DNA from: a virus
IMG/VR virus record: IMGVR_UViG_3300033571_011074
Span: 1-20,435 of that record
Reading direction: 5' to 3' (one strand)
DNA length: 20,435 nt
The position numbers and the translations under genes are program-made. Positions 14,000-20,435 of the stretch are shown here, in pieces. Under the pieces are notes generated by a model, which had not been told where the DNA came from, made no database searches, and worked only from the letters and a program-made list of their open reading frames with translations. Position 1 is the stretch's first letter. Each line of letters starts with the position of its first letter.

Positions 14000-15148
14000 T
14001 TACTTGAATGCGCGGAGAATTAGAATATCTTCGTTCATTCTGCCGTTAAGTTTTGTGTCTACGCTACGTACACCTTTAAGCCATTTTCTAGCACCGGCTT
14101 TGGTCATACCCATAAACTCCTTAACTTGTTCTACGGGCTTACGCATAGTTTTTTGAATGCTAGAAGCTGTATCAAAACCAGTAATGCTAGTACCTTTGAC
14201 TCCCAACGGCCCCGTGATGCTGTCTGCTACGTATACACCTAGTTTGCGTGTTTTGGTATTGAATACCCATACTTCGCTGGCCCCAATAATTTGAGTTGGC
14301 TGTGCCGATACTACCTTAAGTGCAGTATCTTCTTTCTTGAACTTAATTTTAGCTGTGAGTTTTTCCGCGCTCTTGGGCTTGGCCAAGCGAGGCTTTCTTG
14401 TTACTTTTTTGGTATTGACGTAACTTTCAATATCTTTAACAATTAGTCCGTAGGCTTTAAGCAGGGCCTTGAGCTGTACCTTAGTAAAGTTACTGTAGCC
14501 TTCTACTAGTTGTTTGTCTTTGCCTTCGAGAGTTTCTGCAATTTCAGCAATTCTAGGAGTAAACATAGTCAGCATTTTATTTGCCTGGACCTGTGGCAAA
14601 TTGTGCTGTTTTAAAATAGCAAATGCCCTAATGTTATCTTCTTTACAACCGCTGAGCACAAAGTCATCAATGCCACCTTCAATGTCCCCTGCACATTCGT
14701 GCATCATTTCTCGCAAGCGGTCTTGAATATTGGGCTTGTAAGTTTCTACTTCAGTTTTCTTTTCTACTTTTTTAACTGTCTCGGGGGTAGCGGCAGAAAT
14801 TGCTTTAACTAGTCGTTTTGACTCAGTCAGCGTAGGTTTCCAACCCATACGAATCATACGGGCTAGCCAGCCGAACGTAGTAGGAATACTGCCGTTGGCT
14901 TTAAAATAATCTGCTTGTTTTTTGCGCTTAGGATATTGCGCTAGAAACTGATAGACAAATTCGTTGGCCTGTTTGCTGTCGCAGTTATAATTATACCAAT
15001 TTAATGCTCGTAGCAATCCGGATTGACGATTAAAGGGCATTTCGTGCCATACTGGTTCGTCGCCTACAAATTTGGCTTCTCCTGTTCTAGCATGAACTTG
15101 TTTTGGAAAATGTTTGGTATTAGGGTCTACAGACTTACGAGTTGCCAT
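14000..15148 (-). CDS. Unknown 382-aa protein with its own sigma70 promoter
   Basis: I do not recognise this protein. Residues 1-105 hold a folded-looking region rich in Trp/Tyr (LLRALNWYNYNCDSKQANEF, FGWLARMIRMGW). Residues 140-245 are helical, with an acidic stretch (HECAGDIEGGIDDFVLSGC) and LKALLKAYGLIVKDIESYV. A strongly basic linker follows (247-272). The C-terminal domain is beta-like (SEVWVFNTKTRKLGVYVADS) and then basic (MTKAGARKWLKGVRSVDTKL). No nuclease, kinase or membrane motif is visible. The ATG has a GGAG Shine-Dalgarno and a TTGACA-17-TATAAT promoter, so it is probably transcribed early by host polymerase, unlike the late genes around it. The basic segments could bind nucleic acid; this is inference. 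Confidence 0.82.
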   Translation of the reverse strand: MATRKSVDPNTKHFPKQVHARTGEAKFVGDEPVWHEMPFNRQSGLLRALNWYNYNCDSKQANEFVYQFLAQYPKRKKQADYFKANGSIPTTFGWLARMIRMGWKPTLTESKRLVKAISAATPETVKKVEKKTEVETYKPNIQDRLREMMHECAGDIEGGIDDFVLSGCKEDNIRAFAILKQHNLPQVQANKMLTMFTPRIAEIAETLEGKDKQLVEGYSNFTKVQLKALLKAYGLIVKDIESYVNTKKVTRKPRLAKPKSAEKLTAKIKFKKEDTALKVVSAQPTQIIGASEVWVFNTKTRKLGVYVADSITGPLGVKGTSITGFDTASSIQKTMRKPVEQVKEFMGMTKAGARKWLKGVRSVDTKLNGRMNEDILILRAFK

Positions 15149-15170
15149 TCAGGTCTCCGGTAAAAGTAGT

Positions 15171-15199
15171 ATTATATAGTCAAAATAAGTTTTTGTCAA
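15171..15199 (-). promoter_or_regulatory. Consensus sigma70 promoter of the 382-aa gene
   Basis: A perfect TTGACA (15194-15199) and a perfect TATAAT (15171-15176) are separated by 17 bp on the minus strand. Transcription would start near 15164, 16 nt before the ATG. It is the strongest promoter in the window by consensus. The -35 begins 1 nt after the upstream gene's stop. Confidence 0.88.
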
Positions 15200-15457
15200 T
15201 TACTTGTAAAGTGCCGCTAGCATTAGTATCATTTCTACTTCGGCAATTTCTTCGTTAATTTTGGATACTAAACTGTGATAGTTTGACGGGATTTTTTTGG
15301 TTCTACGGATTTCAACTTCCAAATTACTTATTACACGCACAAGGTCATCCAAATGTTTTAACATTTTGTTAAATTTTGGATCGGATCCGACTGCACTAGC
15401 GTTTTCTCGCAATTTTGCACTTACGCTGGCCCAATCTAAGCTGGTATTGATTTCCAT
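15200..15457 (-). CDS. Small helical protein, unknown; probably leaderless
   Basis: This protein is about 85 aa from the ATG at 15455-15457. Residues 10-85 are nearly all predicted helix: ASVSAKLRENASAV, then FNKMLKHLDDLVRVISNLEVEIRRTK, then a helix ending in LMLAALYK. The layout could be a helical hairpin or coiled-coil dimer. An ATG 18 nt upstream (15475) would lie inside the promoter itself, so the inner ATG is preferred. No Shine-Dalgarno precedes it, and the predicted transcription start coincides with the ATG. No function is recognised. It is followed by the 382-aa gene, which has a separate early-type promoter. Confidence 0.68.
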   Translation of the reverse strand: MEINTSLDWASVSAKLRENASAVGSDPKFNKMLKHLDDLVRVISNLEVEIRRTKKIPSNYHSLVSKINEEIAEVEMILMLAALYK

Positions 15458-15463
15458 TTTGCT

Positions 15464-15492
15464 ATTATAACGCATACTTTTATTAAAGTCAA
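15464..15492 (-). promoter_or_regulatory. Sigma70 promoter of the 85-91-aa gene
   Basis: TTGACT (15487-15492) and a perfect TATAAT (15464-15469) are 17 bp apart on the minus strand. Only AGCAAA separates the -10 box from the ATG, so the transcript would begin at or beside the start codon. Confidence 0.85.
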
Positions 15493-15496
15493 TTTA

Positions 15497-15504
15497 GGTA
15501 AATA
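15497..15504 (+). promoter_or_regulatory. Late-promoter-like GGTAAATA before gp14
   Basis: GGTAAATA on the plus strand, 18 nt before the gp14 ATG. It shares the TAAATA core of the other late motifs. It lies 4 nt beyond the -35 box of the divergent early promoter, so the two would compete or exclude each other. Confidence 0.5.
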
Positions 15505-15522
15505 TTGCTATTAGGACAAGAA

Positions 15523-16530
15523 ATGGCACGTTTATCGCTTTGGAGAAACTATAAAAGTAAGGACTATTATTTCATTGATAGTGCCGTAAAAAATCAGTTT
15601 GAAATAGGTGGTACTGGTGTTTATGTACACAAGTACTTGGGCCCCGATGTCAGCGATCAAAAGATAAAAAACAAAGACATCCCTGAAATTACTATTCAAG
15701 ACGTTATTTTCATGGAAAACAGGGACCGCAAGTATGAACAGGATATCTATGAGCTTAGGGGTGTTTACCAAGTAAGCGATGCTGATTTTGACCTTAGCCA
15801 GTTTGGATTATTTTTACAAACTGATACAATTTTTATTACTTTTCATATCAACGACATGATAGCTCGCATGGGCAGAAAACTCATGGCAGGTGATGTACTA
15901 GAGCTACCACATCAAATTGATGATACAGCATTAGATACTACCAAAGCGCCTATGCGTAAGTTTTACGTTGTGCAAGATGCGGCCAAAGGTCAAGAGGGAT
16001 ATAGTCCTACTTGGTGGCCGCATATTTGGCGTGTTAAATGTGTACCGTTAACAGACAGTCAAGAATACAAACAAATTTTAGGCGATCCTAATGATCCCGA
16101 TAGTATTACTGCTAATCAAGGAACACTAAACACTTTATTGGATATTACAGATGCTATTGTTGCTGAAGCGGAATCTAATAGTCCGACAGTAACTCCATTG
16201 ACTCAGCATTTAGTAAACTATGCAGATGAAACTCCTGGATGGGAGCCTGGCCAACCGGTGCCCATTGGCGACAGCTTTCCGTTAGATCCTAATCAAGGTG
16301 ACTTGTATATTCGCAATGACTTTAAACCGCATCGTTTATTCCAATTCAGAGGTAAACGCTGGCATAGAATGTACGACAATATTGATACTAGTACATGGAC
16401 CAGTAAAACAATTAATGCCGGTGGATTTATTAATAACGAAAATCTTACAGCCATTGGCAAACGCGAGTTTGAAGAAAGACAAGCCCTTAGTAAGATTGTT
16501 ACCAGTAGAAAACCTAAGGCGGACAACTAA
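15523..16530 (+). CDS. 14: Neck protein (gp14-like) with an added C-terminal module
   Basis: The protein has 335 aa; T4 gp14 has 256. gp14 is a neck/tail-connector protein that closes the filled head and joins it to the tail. The start is the ATG at 15523 with AGGAC eight bases upstream; the in-frame TTG at 15505 overlaps the promoter. The family region covers about 1-185: SAVKNQFEIGGTGVYVHKYL, the segment with MENRDRKYEQDIYELRGVY, FGLFLQTDTIFITFHINDM, then GDVLELPHQ and WRVKCVPL. These parallel T4 gp14 order. Residues about 245-285 hold an extra fibre-like module (NQGDLYIRNDFKPHRLFQFR, then W280). It is the first gene of the plus-strand unit, and its TAA overlaps the gp15 ATG by one base. 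Confidence 0.88.
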   Translation: MARLSLWRNYKSKDYYFIDSAVKNQFEIGGTGVYVHKYLGPDVSDQKIKNKDIPEITIQDVIFMENRDRKYEQDIYELRGVYQVSDADFDLSQFGLFLQTDTIFITFHINDMIARMGRKLMAGDVLELPHQIDDTALDTTKAPMRKFYVVQDAAKGQEGYSPTWWPHIWRVKCVPLTDSQEYKQILGDPNDPDSITANQGTLNTLLDITDAIVAEAESNSPTVTPLTQHLVNYADETPGWEPGQPVPIGDSFPLDPNQGDLYIRNDFKPHRLFQFRGKRWHRMYDNIDTSTWTSKTINAGGFINNENLTAIGKREFEERQALSKIVTSRKPKADN

Positions 16531-17879
16531 TGCAACAGTTTTTTTATGATCAGCAGATAAAAAGATATCTAGAACAATTTATGCGCCTGTTTGCAGGACT
16601 AAGTGTTCGCATGGGTGTAGATAAAAATGGCACAGAAATTTTTCAACGAGTTCCTGTGCGTTACGGTGACACTAGTCGAATGGTAGCACATATATTGTCC
16701 AATAACAGTGAAAATGCATTGAATACTGTGCCCATGATCAGTGTTCATATTCAATCATTTAGTATGAATTCGGCTCGCAGAAACAATCCTACTTATCAAG
16801 ACAAAGTACAAGTCTACGAAAAAACTTACAATAAAAATCTCGGAGTATATGAAAGCAGTACCGGTGACACTTATACAGTTGAACGCTATATGCCAGTACC
16901 TTATGATTTAGAAGTTGTTTGCGACATTTGTACCAGTAATACTGACCAAAAAATGCAGATCTTAGAGCAATTGGCAGTGGCATTTAATCCTGGTGTTAAT
17001 ATTCGCAGTAGCGGAAACGTGTTTGATTGGAGTGCTTTAACTTACGTTGAAATGACTAATGTGCAATGGAGTAATCGTAGTTTACCAGTAGGCAATGACG
17101 AGCAACTAGATTTTGCTACAGTAACTTTTATAATGCCAATTTGGATCAATCCTCCTGCTAAAGTTAAACGTCAAGTTCTTATCTATAACATTATAGGTAG
17201 CATTCAAACTGCTACTAGCGGATATGATTTAGATACTTTTCCAGAAACTTTTACCACCGACGAACCAACTACTAAATCATATCTGGTATTGACTTATGAA
17301 AATCGCAAAATAGAAGTAGAAGGCAATAAAGTATATCTGTTAAACAGCACAGGACAAAATGTTGGCTTAGAATGGTTAAACGAAATTAAACCGTACGGAG
17401 AACTTCGTCCTGGAGTTAGTCAACTTAGACTAAGGCCCAGCGAATCTCCAAATCCAGGATTCAAAGATACAGATATCATTGGCACTATAGCCTATGACAG
17501 TGATCCTACTAGACTACATTTTACTATTGACCAAAATACTATGCCAAACGACACACTAGACTTAGTCAATGGTATTATTGATCCTAGTAAAAATGCACCC
17601 GGTACTGGTAATTTGCCTAACGCGGCTATAGGACAACGTTACTTGTTAGTTGCAGATACTCCTAATATTCCTCAGTGGAATAATGTAGGAGCTAAGGCCA
17701 ATGATATCATCGAGTTCAATGGAACTAACTGGTATGTTGCATTTAACAGTCAAACAGAACAGGAACTAAATATTGTTACTAATGCTAACACAATGTTAAA
17801 ATACAAATGGGTTGGCGGCGAATGGATCGATGTTTATCAAGGCATTTATAAAGAAGGTTACTGGAGACTGTATTTGTGA
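16530..17879 (+). CDS. 15: Tail sheath stabiliser/completion protein (gp15-like), C-terminally extended
   Basis: The protein has 449 aa; T4 gp15 has 272. gp15 caps the finished tail and holds the sheath in register at the neck. The N-terminal 215 residues follow T4 gp15: FFYDQQIKRYLEQFMRLFAGLSV, IFQRVPVRYGDTSRM, VPMISVHIQSFSMN, YMPVPYDLEVVCDI, MQILEQLAVAFNPGVNI and the final strand with FIMPIWINPPAKVKR. Residues about 240-449 are additional and include GQRYLLVAD ... FNGTNWYVAF (368-405) and KWVGGEWIDVYQ (426-437), modules like those inserted in the sheath. The ATG overlaps the gp14 TAA; its own TGA overlaps the next gene's GTG by 4 nt. Confidence 0.88.
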   Translation: MQQFFYDQQIKRYLEQFMRLFAGLSVRMGVDKNGTEIFQRVPVRYGDTSRMVAHILSNNSENALNTVPMISVHIQSFSMNSARRNNPTYQDKVQVYEKTYNKNLGVYESSTGDTYTVERYMPVPYDLEVVCDICTSNTDQKMQILEQLAVAFNPGVNIRSSGNVFDWSALTYVEMTNVQWSNRSLPVGNDEQLDFATVTFIMPIWINPPAKVKRQVLIYNIIGSIQTATSGYDLDTFPETFTTDEPTTKSYLVLTYENRKIEVEGNKVYLLNSTGQNVGLEWLNEIKPYGELRPGVSQLRLRPSESPNPGFKDTDIIGTIAYDSDPTRLHFTIDQNTMPNDTLDLVNGIIDPSKNAPGTGNLPNAAIGQRYLLVADTPNIPQWNNVGAKANDIIEFNGTNWYVAFNSQTEQELNIVTNANTMLKYKWVGGEWIDVYQGIYKEGYWRLYL

Positions 17880-18367
17880 AAACTATTAGCGCAACTGGTG
17901 CAATCTTTTATAGCATAGACACTAACAGAGTGTTAATGCAGTTGCGTAGTACAGATTCTAGTTTTCCTTTAACATGGAGCCTATGGGGCGGTAAAAGAGA
18001 AAAAGGTGAGCGACCCATTCAAACACTAATGAGAGAAATTCAAGAAGAAGTTGGTTTTGTTCCCGACTTAATCAAAGTATATCCATTGCATCAATATAAA
18101 AGCAAAGACGGCGGATTTGTTTATGACAGTTTTTGTTGTGTAGTTCAAGAAGAATTCATTCCAAATATTAATCACGAAAGTGCAGGTTACTGCTGGATTA
18201 ATTTAGGTCAATGGCCCAAACCATTGCATCAGGGTGCTAGAAATTTATTGCTGAGTAAAAGTTTTAGAAACAAATTAGATGCAATGATCAAACATATAAG
18301 AACAAAAGATTATGACAGCGAAAGTAATACCATTCCCTATTACGCCGCCCGCTCAGCCGCAGTATAA
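17876..18367 (+). CDS. Nudix hydrolase
   Basis: This 163-aa protein has a complete Nudix box at 39-61: G39, E45, R53-E54, E57-E58, G60, matching G-x5-E-x7-R-E-U-x-E-E-x-G-U. The metal-binding glutamates are all present. Nudix enzymes hydrolyse nucleoside diphosphates linked to another moiety (oxidised nucleotides, ADP-ribose, dinucleotides or RNA caps); the substrate cannot be read from the sequence. The start is GTG at 17876 with GGAG upstream, and GTGA overlaps the gp15 stop. It is unusual in being translationally coupled to a structural gene and so probably made late. Several T4-like phages encode Nudix proteins (T4 has NudE), but this gene neighbourhood is not one I know. Confidence 0.93.
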   Translation: MKTISATGAIFYSIDTNRVLMQLRSTDSSFPLTWSLWGGKREKGERPIQTLMREIQEEVGFVPDLIKVYPLHQYKSKDGGFVYDSFCCVVQEEFIPNINHESAGYCWINLGQWPKPLHQGARNLLLSKSFRNKLDAMIKHIRTKDYDSESNTIPYYAARSAAV

Positions 18368-18707
18368 ACTAGTCGAATTTAGAAGTATAGATCTTCTTCA
18401 TTGTTGGTCTAAACAATTTTTTAATCCTTATCTTAATCGACTTTACCGGGACAATGTCAGTTATGTTCAAAGATGGTACTTTGAAGTATCTCATTGCTTT
18501 AATATAGAAAATCCTACAGCAGTATCAAAGCAACTAATTTATGATCACGACTTCAGAGAAAGTTTAATTCGTGCCTGTGACTTAGACATGAGCAGGTGTC
18601 AATATTATTCCCAATATGAAGAATACGAGCCAGCGGCTTTATATTGGATGCCGAAGTTAAAACGCTGGAAAGGCAAGTTTGTAGCTTGCCGATCACTGGC
18701 CGCGTAA
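18312..18707 (+). CDS. Unknown 131-aa protein overlapping the Nudix gene
   Basis: I do not recognise this protein. It has many aromatic residues (RDNVSYVQRWYFEVSHCF, CQYYSQYEEYEPAALYW) and basic ends (KLKRWKGKFVACR), with four cysteines (C31, C62, C88, C96 approximately) and a helical middle. It has no membrane segment. The ATG at 18312 lies 56 nt inside the Nudix gene in another frame, and its Shine-Dalgarno is weak (AAAAGA). The open frame runs on for 340 nt beyond the Nudix stop with phage-like codon use, which is the main support for it being real. Its 3' end overlaps the convergent fibre gene by 15 nt. Confidence 0.72.
   Translation: MTAKVIPFPITPPAQPQYKLVEFRSIDLLHCWSKQFFNPYLNRLYRDNVSYVQRWYFEVSHCFNIENPTAVSKQLIYDHDFRESLIRACDLDMSRCQYYSQYEEYEPAALYWMPKLKRWKGKFVACRSLAA
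18672..18690 (-). terminator. Weak hairpin after the tail-fibre stop
   Basis: GGCAAG/CTTGCC forms a 6-bp stem with a 7-nt loop, 2 nt beyond the fibre stop on the minus strand, followed by only TTT. It lies inside the convergent 131-aa gene. It is a possible weak terminator for the fibre transcript. Confidence 0.35.
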
Positions 18708-20435
18708 TTCTGCTAATTCTGCTTTTACAGCATCTAGTTCTGCTTTAAGGTCTTTGATACTTTCAATCAATAGACCTACCATGCTTCCGTAGTTAACAGT
18801 TAGAATATCATCTTCATGTCCAACCTTAACTGCTTCTGGTAATACCTTTTGTACTTCCTGAGCAATTACACCAGTGCCATGTGTTTTAGTGTCAATACGA
18901 GTAAATGTTACACCACGAAGTTGAAGGACTTTGTTTAGAGCATCTGGAATTAACTGAATATTTTCTTTTAGTCTAACATCCGAATAAGCAGTAACTTCGC
19001 CTGTAGCAGTAATGCCGCCACGAACATCTAGTTCACCGTGGCGCATAGCTGTATAACCAGAGCCTGCACTCCAGCCATATGTGCTGAACCAGTTATCGGT
19101 GTCTAAACCAAAGTGAGCACCGTATACGCCTTCTCTATGGAAACTGATGTTACATGCTCCGCTACCTGCGTTGTTAATTTCAAGTTGACTACTGTTGCCT
19201 GAGGCCAATGACACACCTGTCATACGCGGTGTAATTTTTGCAGTTGTGCCTAGGCCAGCAAAGTTACTATAGCCTGCTCCAATACCGCCACTGACTACTA
19301 AAGCACCAGTAGTTGTACCTGAGCTACCTGTTGTATTAGTAATACTGATTGCACTACCTGTACTATTGCCGCGGCCAGTTACGCTACTTAATGTATCTGC
19401 TTCTGTTGCTGTAATAGTTACTGACTTATTGGTACTATTAAAACTTACACTAGCAATGCCGCCTCCTGCAAATCTTAGATTGTCGCTGTTTGATCCTGCA
19501 CTGAATTGTACTGTGCCGCCACTATCCGCAATATTTTTAAAAATACTTTGACTGCTACCCTTGTCAGTGTTAGTTACACGTAAAGCAACGTTAGCAGTAT
19601 CTACGTCAACGTCAATACCAGTACCGCTGACTACACGGAGGTTAGTTCCAACTGCGCTGGTTCCAGTTGAGCTCCATGAATATCCACTATCACTATCGAC
19701 TGCTTGTACTGTTTGTAGTGCGCTTAATGTCGTTGTACTTAGACTTGTAATATGTCCAGTAGCGTTAACTGCAATAACTGGAATAGCATTACCAGCTCCG
19801 TATGTTCCACTAACAGCACCGCTGTTTGCGTGGCTTAGTGCAACACCGCCTGTGCTGGCACTGGCCACAATTGGACTTGTAGCAGATATACTAGTTACGC
19901 CTGTGTTGGTAATTGTAACAGCGCCAGTTGCTCCACTTACGCTAATACCTGTACCTGCTACGTTGCTGGTTACACCTGCGTTAGTAACAGTAACAGTAGC
20001 ATTGCTTGCTCCGCTACCGCTAATTGTAATACCTGTTCCTGCGGATACTGCGGCCACATAATTTCCAGATGTTTCTGTACTCAAACTGATAGTTGCTGAA
20101 CCAAAACGGATATCGTAATAGTTTGTTCCGTCATTGGTAATTTGCCACTTACCGCTGGTTCCATTTTCTAACCAACGAATTGCAGTGGTAGCTTGTGCGC
20201 CACGTTTAACTTCAATACCTGCATTTTCAGTAGGTGTACCGCTGGTAAAATCGCTGTTTAAAGTTATAAGATTATCGGCAATGTTTAAATTAGCTGTGTT
20301 AATAGTAGTTGTAGTGCCGGATACAATTAAGTTTCCACCTACGTATAAGTTTTTGGCTACACCTAATCCACCAGAAATAACAACCGACCCTGTGCTTGTG
20401 CTGGTCGAATCAGTAGCATCTGTAAATGTACTAGG
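18693..20435 (-). CDS. Tail fibre with C-terminal S74 intramolecular chaperone, 5' end missing
   Basis: The frame is open to the right edge; 580 C-terminal residues are visible. They begin with the SGGLGVAKNLYVGGNLIVSG repeat type (21-40) and a module with AIRWLENGTSGKWQITNDGT (85-104), both typical of aquatic myovirus fibres. Three GTGI...TxTN repeats (about 134-157, 161-182, 271-294) and a second SGGIGAG copy (383-389) suggest a long trimeric beta fibre. The last 96 residues are an S74-type chaperone with the Ser485-Lys490 dyad (SDVRLKEN), GVIAQEVQKVLPEAV and a C-terminal coiled coil (IKDLKAELDAVKAELAELRG). In this family the chaperone trimerises the fibre, then cuts itself off just before the serine. 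The fibre probably binds host receptors. An in-frame TTG at 20082-20084 is internal, not the start. Confidence 0.93.
   Translation of the reverse strand, partial: PSTFTDATDSTSTSTGSVVISGGLGVAKNLYVGGNLIVSGTTTTINTANLNIADNLITLNSDFTSGTPTENAGIEVKRGAQATTAIRWLENGTSGKWQITNDGTNYYDIRFGSATISLSTETSGNYVAAVSAGTGITISGSGASNATVTVTNAGVTSNVAGTGISVSGATGAVTITNTGVTSISATSPIVASASTGGVALSHANSGAVSGTYGAGNAIPVIAVNATGHITSLSTTTLSALQTVQAVDSDSGYSWSSTGTSAVGTNLRVVSGTGIDVDVDTANVALRVTNTDKGSSQSIFKNIADSGGTVQFSAGSNSDNLRFAGGGIASVSFNSTNKSVTITATEADTLSSVTGRGNSTGSAISITNTTGSSGTTTGALVVSGGIGAGYSNFAGLGTTAKITPRMTGVSLASGNSSQLEINNAGSGACNISFHREGVYGAHFGLDTDNWFSTYGWSAGSGYTAMRHGELDVRGGITATGEVTAYSDVRLKENIQLIPDALNKVLQLRGVTFTRIDTKTHGTGVIAQEVQKVLPEAVKVGHEDDILTVNYGSMVGLLIESIKDLKAELDAVKAELAELRGQ

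Noticed and set aside
19561-20061. 166-aa plus-strand open frame opposite the tail fibre
   Set aside because: Its Val/Leu/Ala/Pro/Thr-rich product mirrors the Gly/Thr/Ser/Asn repeats of the fibre. The minus-strand frame is clearly coding and continues to the window edge.
20082-20084. TTG at 20084 as the start of the tail-fibre gene
   Set aside because: The frame stays open through 20435 and the extra 117 residues are typical fibre sequence, so this codon is internal Leu.
1-20435. CRISPR array, insertion sequence, integrase/att site or toxin-antitoxin pair
   Set aside because: No regularly spaced repeats, transposase or recombinase motifs, or typical two-gene toxin cassettes were seen. The genes fit a lytic T4-like phage.

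Overview
The window is a late-gene and replication block of a T4-type contractile-tailed phage (myovirus, Caudoviricetes), probably infecting an aquatic bacterium. Recognisable T4 counterparts are gp32, UvsX (5' fragment), the gp16/gp17 terminase, gp4, gp18 (sheath), gp19 (tube), gp14, gp15, a gene-1-type dNMP kinase and a chaperone-tipped tail fibre. The fibre style (SGGxGV, TNDGTNYY and S74-type repeats) and the conserved unknowns around the terminase resemble marine and freshwater T4-like phages more than enteric T4. Base composition is AT-leaning. The host cannot be named from sequence; a BPSL0761-family homolog hints weakly at a proteobacterium.

Layout. (1) 1-1647, minus: an early/middle unit of gp32 -> BPSL0761-like protein -> 70-aa conserved unknown -> uvsX. 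It starts at a consensus sigma70 promoter flanked by a 9-bp direct repeat, and a C(UUCG)G hairpin follows gp32. (2) 1747-9889, minus: a tightly coupled packaging and tail cassette. In transcription order it holds gp19 tube, a long tube-fold protein, a 104-aa unknown, gp4, gp16, a 199-aa unknown, a 393-aa acidic unknown, a terminator, gp17 and a 438-aa unknown. Many junctions overlap by 1-8 nt. (3) 9890-12519: the sheath gene with a tandem late-promoter array upstream and a strong terminator downstream. (4) 12520-15475, minus: dNMP kinase, a neck-type structural protein behind a perfect TATAAATA late promoter, and two unknown genes (382 and 91 aa) that each carry a near-perfect sigma70 promoter. 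(5) 15523-18707, plus: gp14, gp15, a Nudix hydrolase and an unknown, overlapping end to end. (6) 18693-20435, minus: the 3' part of a tail fibre, convergent with block 5 and open at the window edge.

Regulation fits a two-class scheme. TTGACA/TATAAT promoters precede gp32 and the 91- and 382-aa genes (early). Motifs ending in TAAATA precede the tube, sheath, neck, gp14, gp17 and 199-aa genes (T4-type late, sigma gp55-like). Compared with T4, the 13-14-15-16-17-18-19 run is broken up and 14-15 lie on the opposite strand.

Most of the window is ordinary T4-like phage. The points most worth a second look are fibre-like G..W modules inserted in the sheath and repeated in gp14 and gp15, the exactly 30-bp-periodic late motifs before the sheath gene, the apparently early 91/382-aa gene pair (one promoter implying a leaderless mRNA), the operator-like repeat at gp32, and two hairpin arrangements that could control gp17 and the dNMP kinase. 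No intergenic stretch exceeds about 140 bases. I see no tRNA, CRISPR array, insertion sequence, intein or intron.
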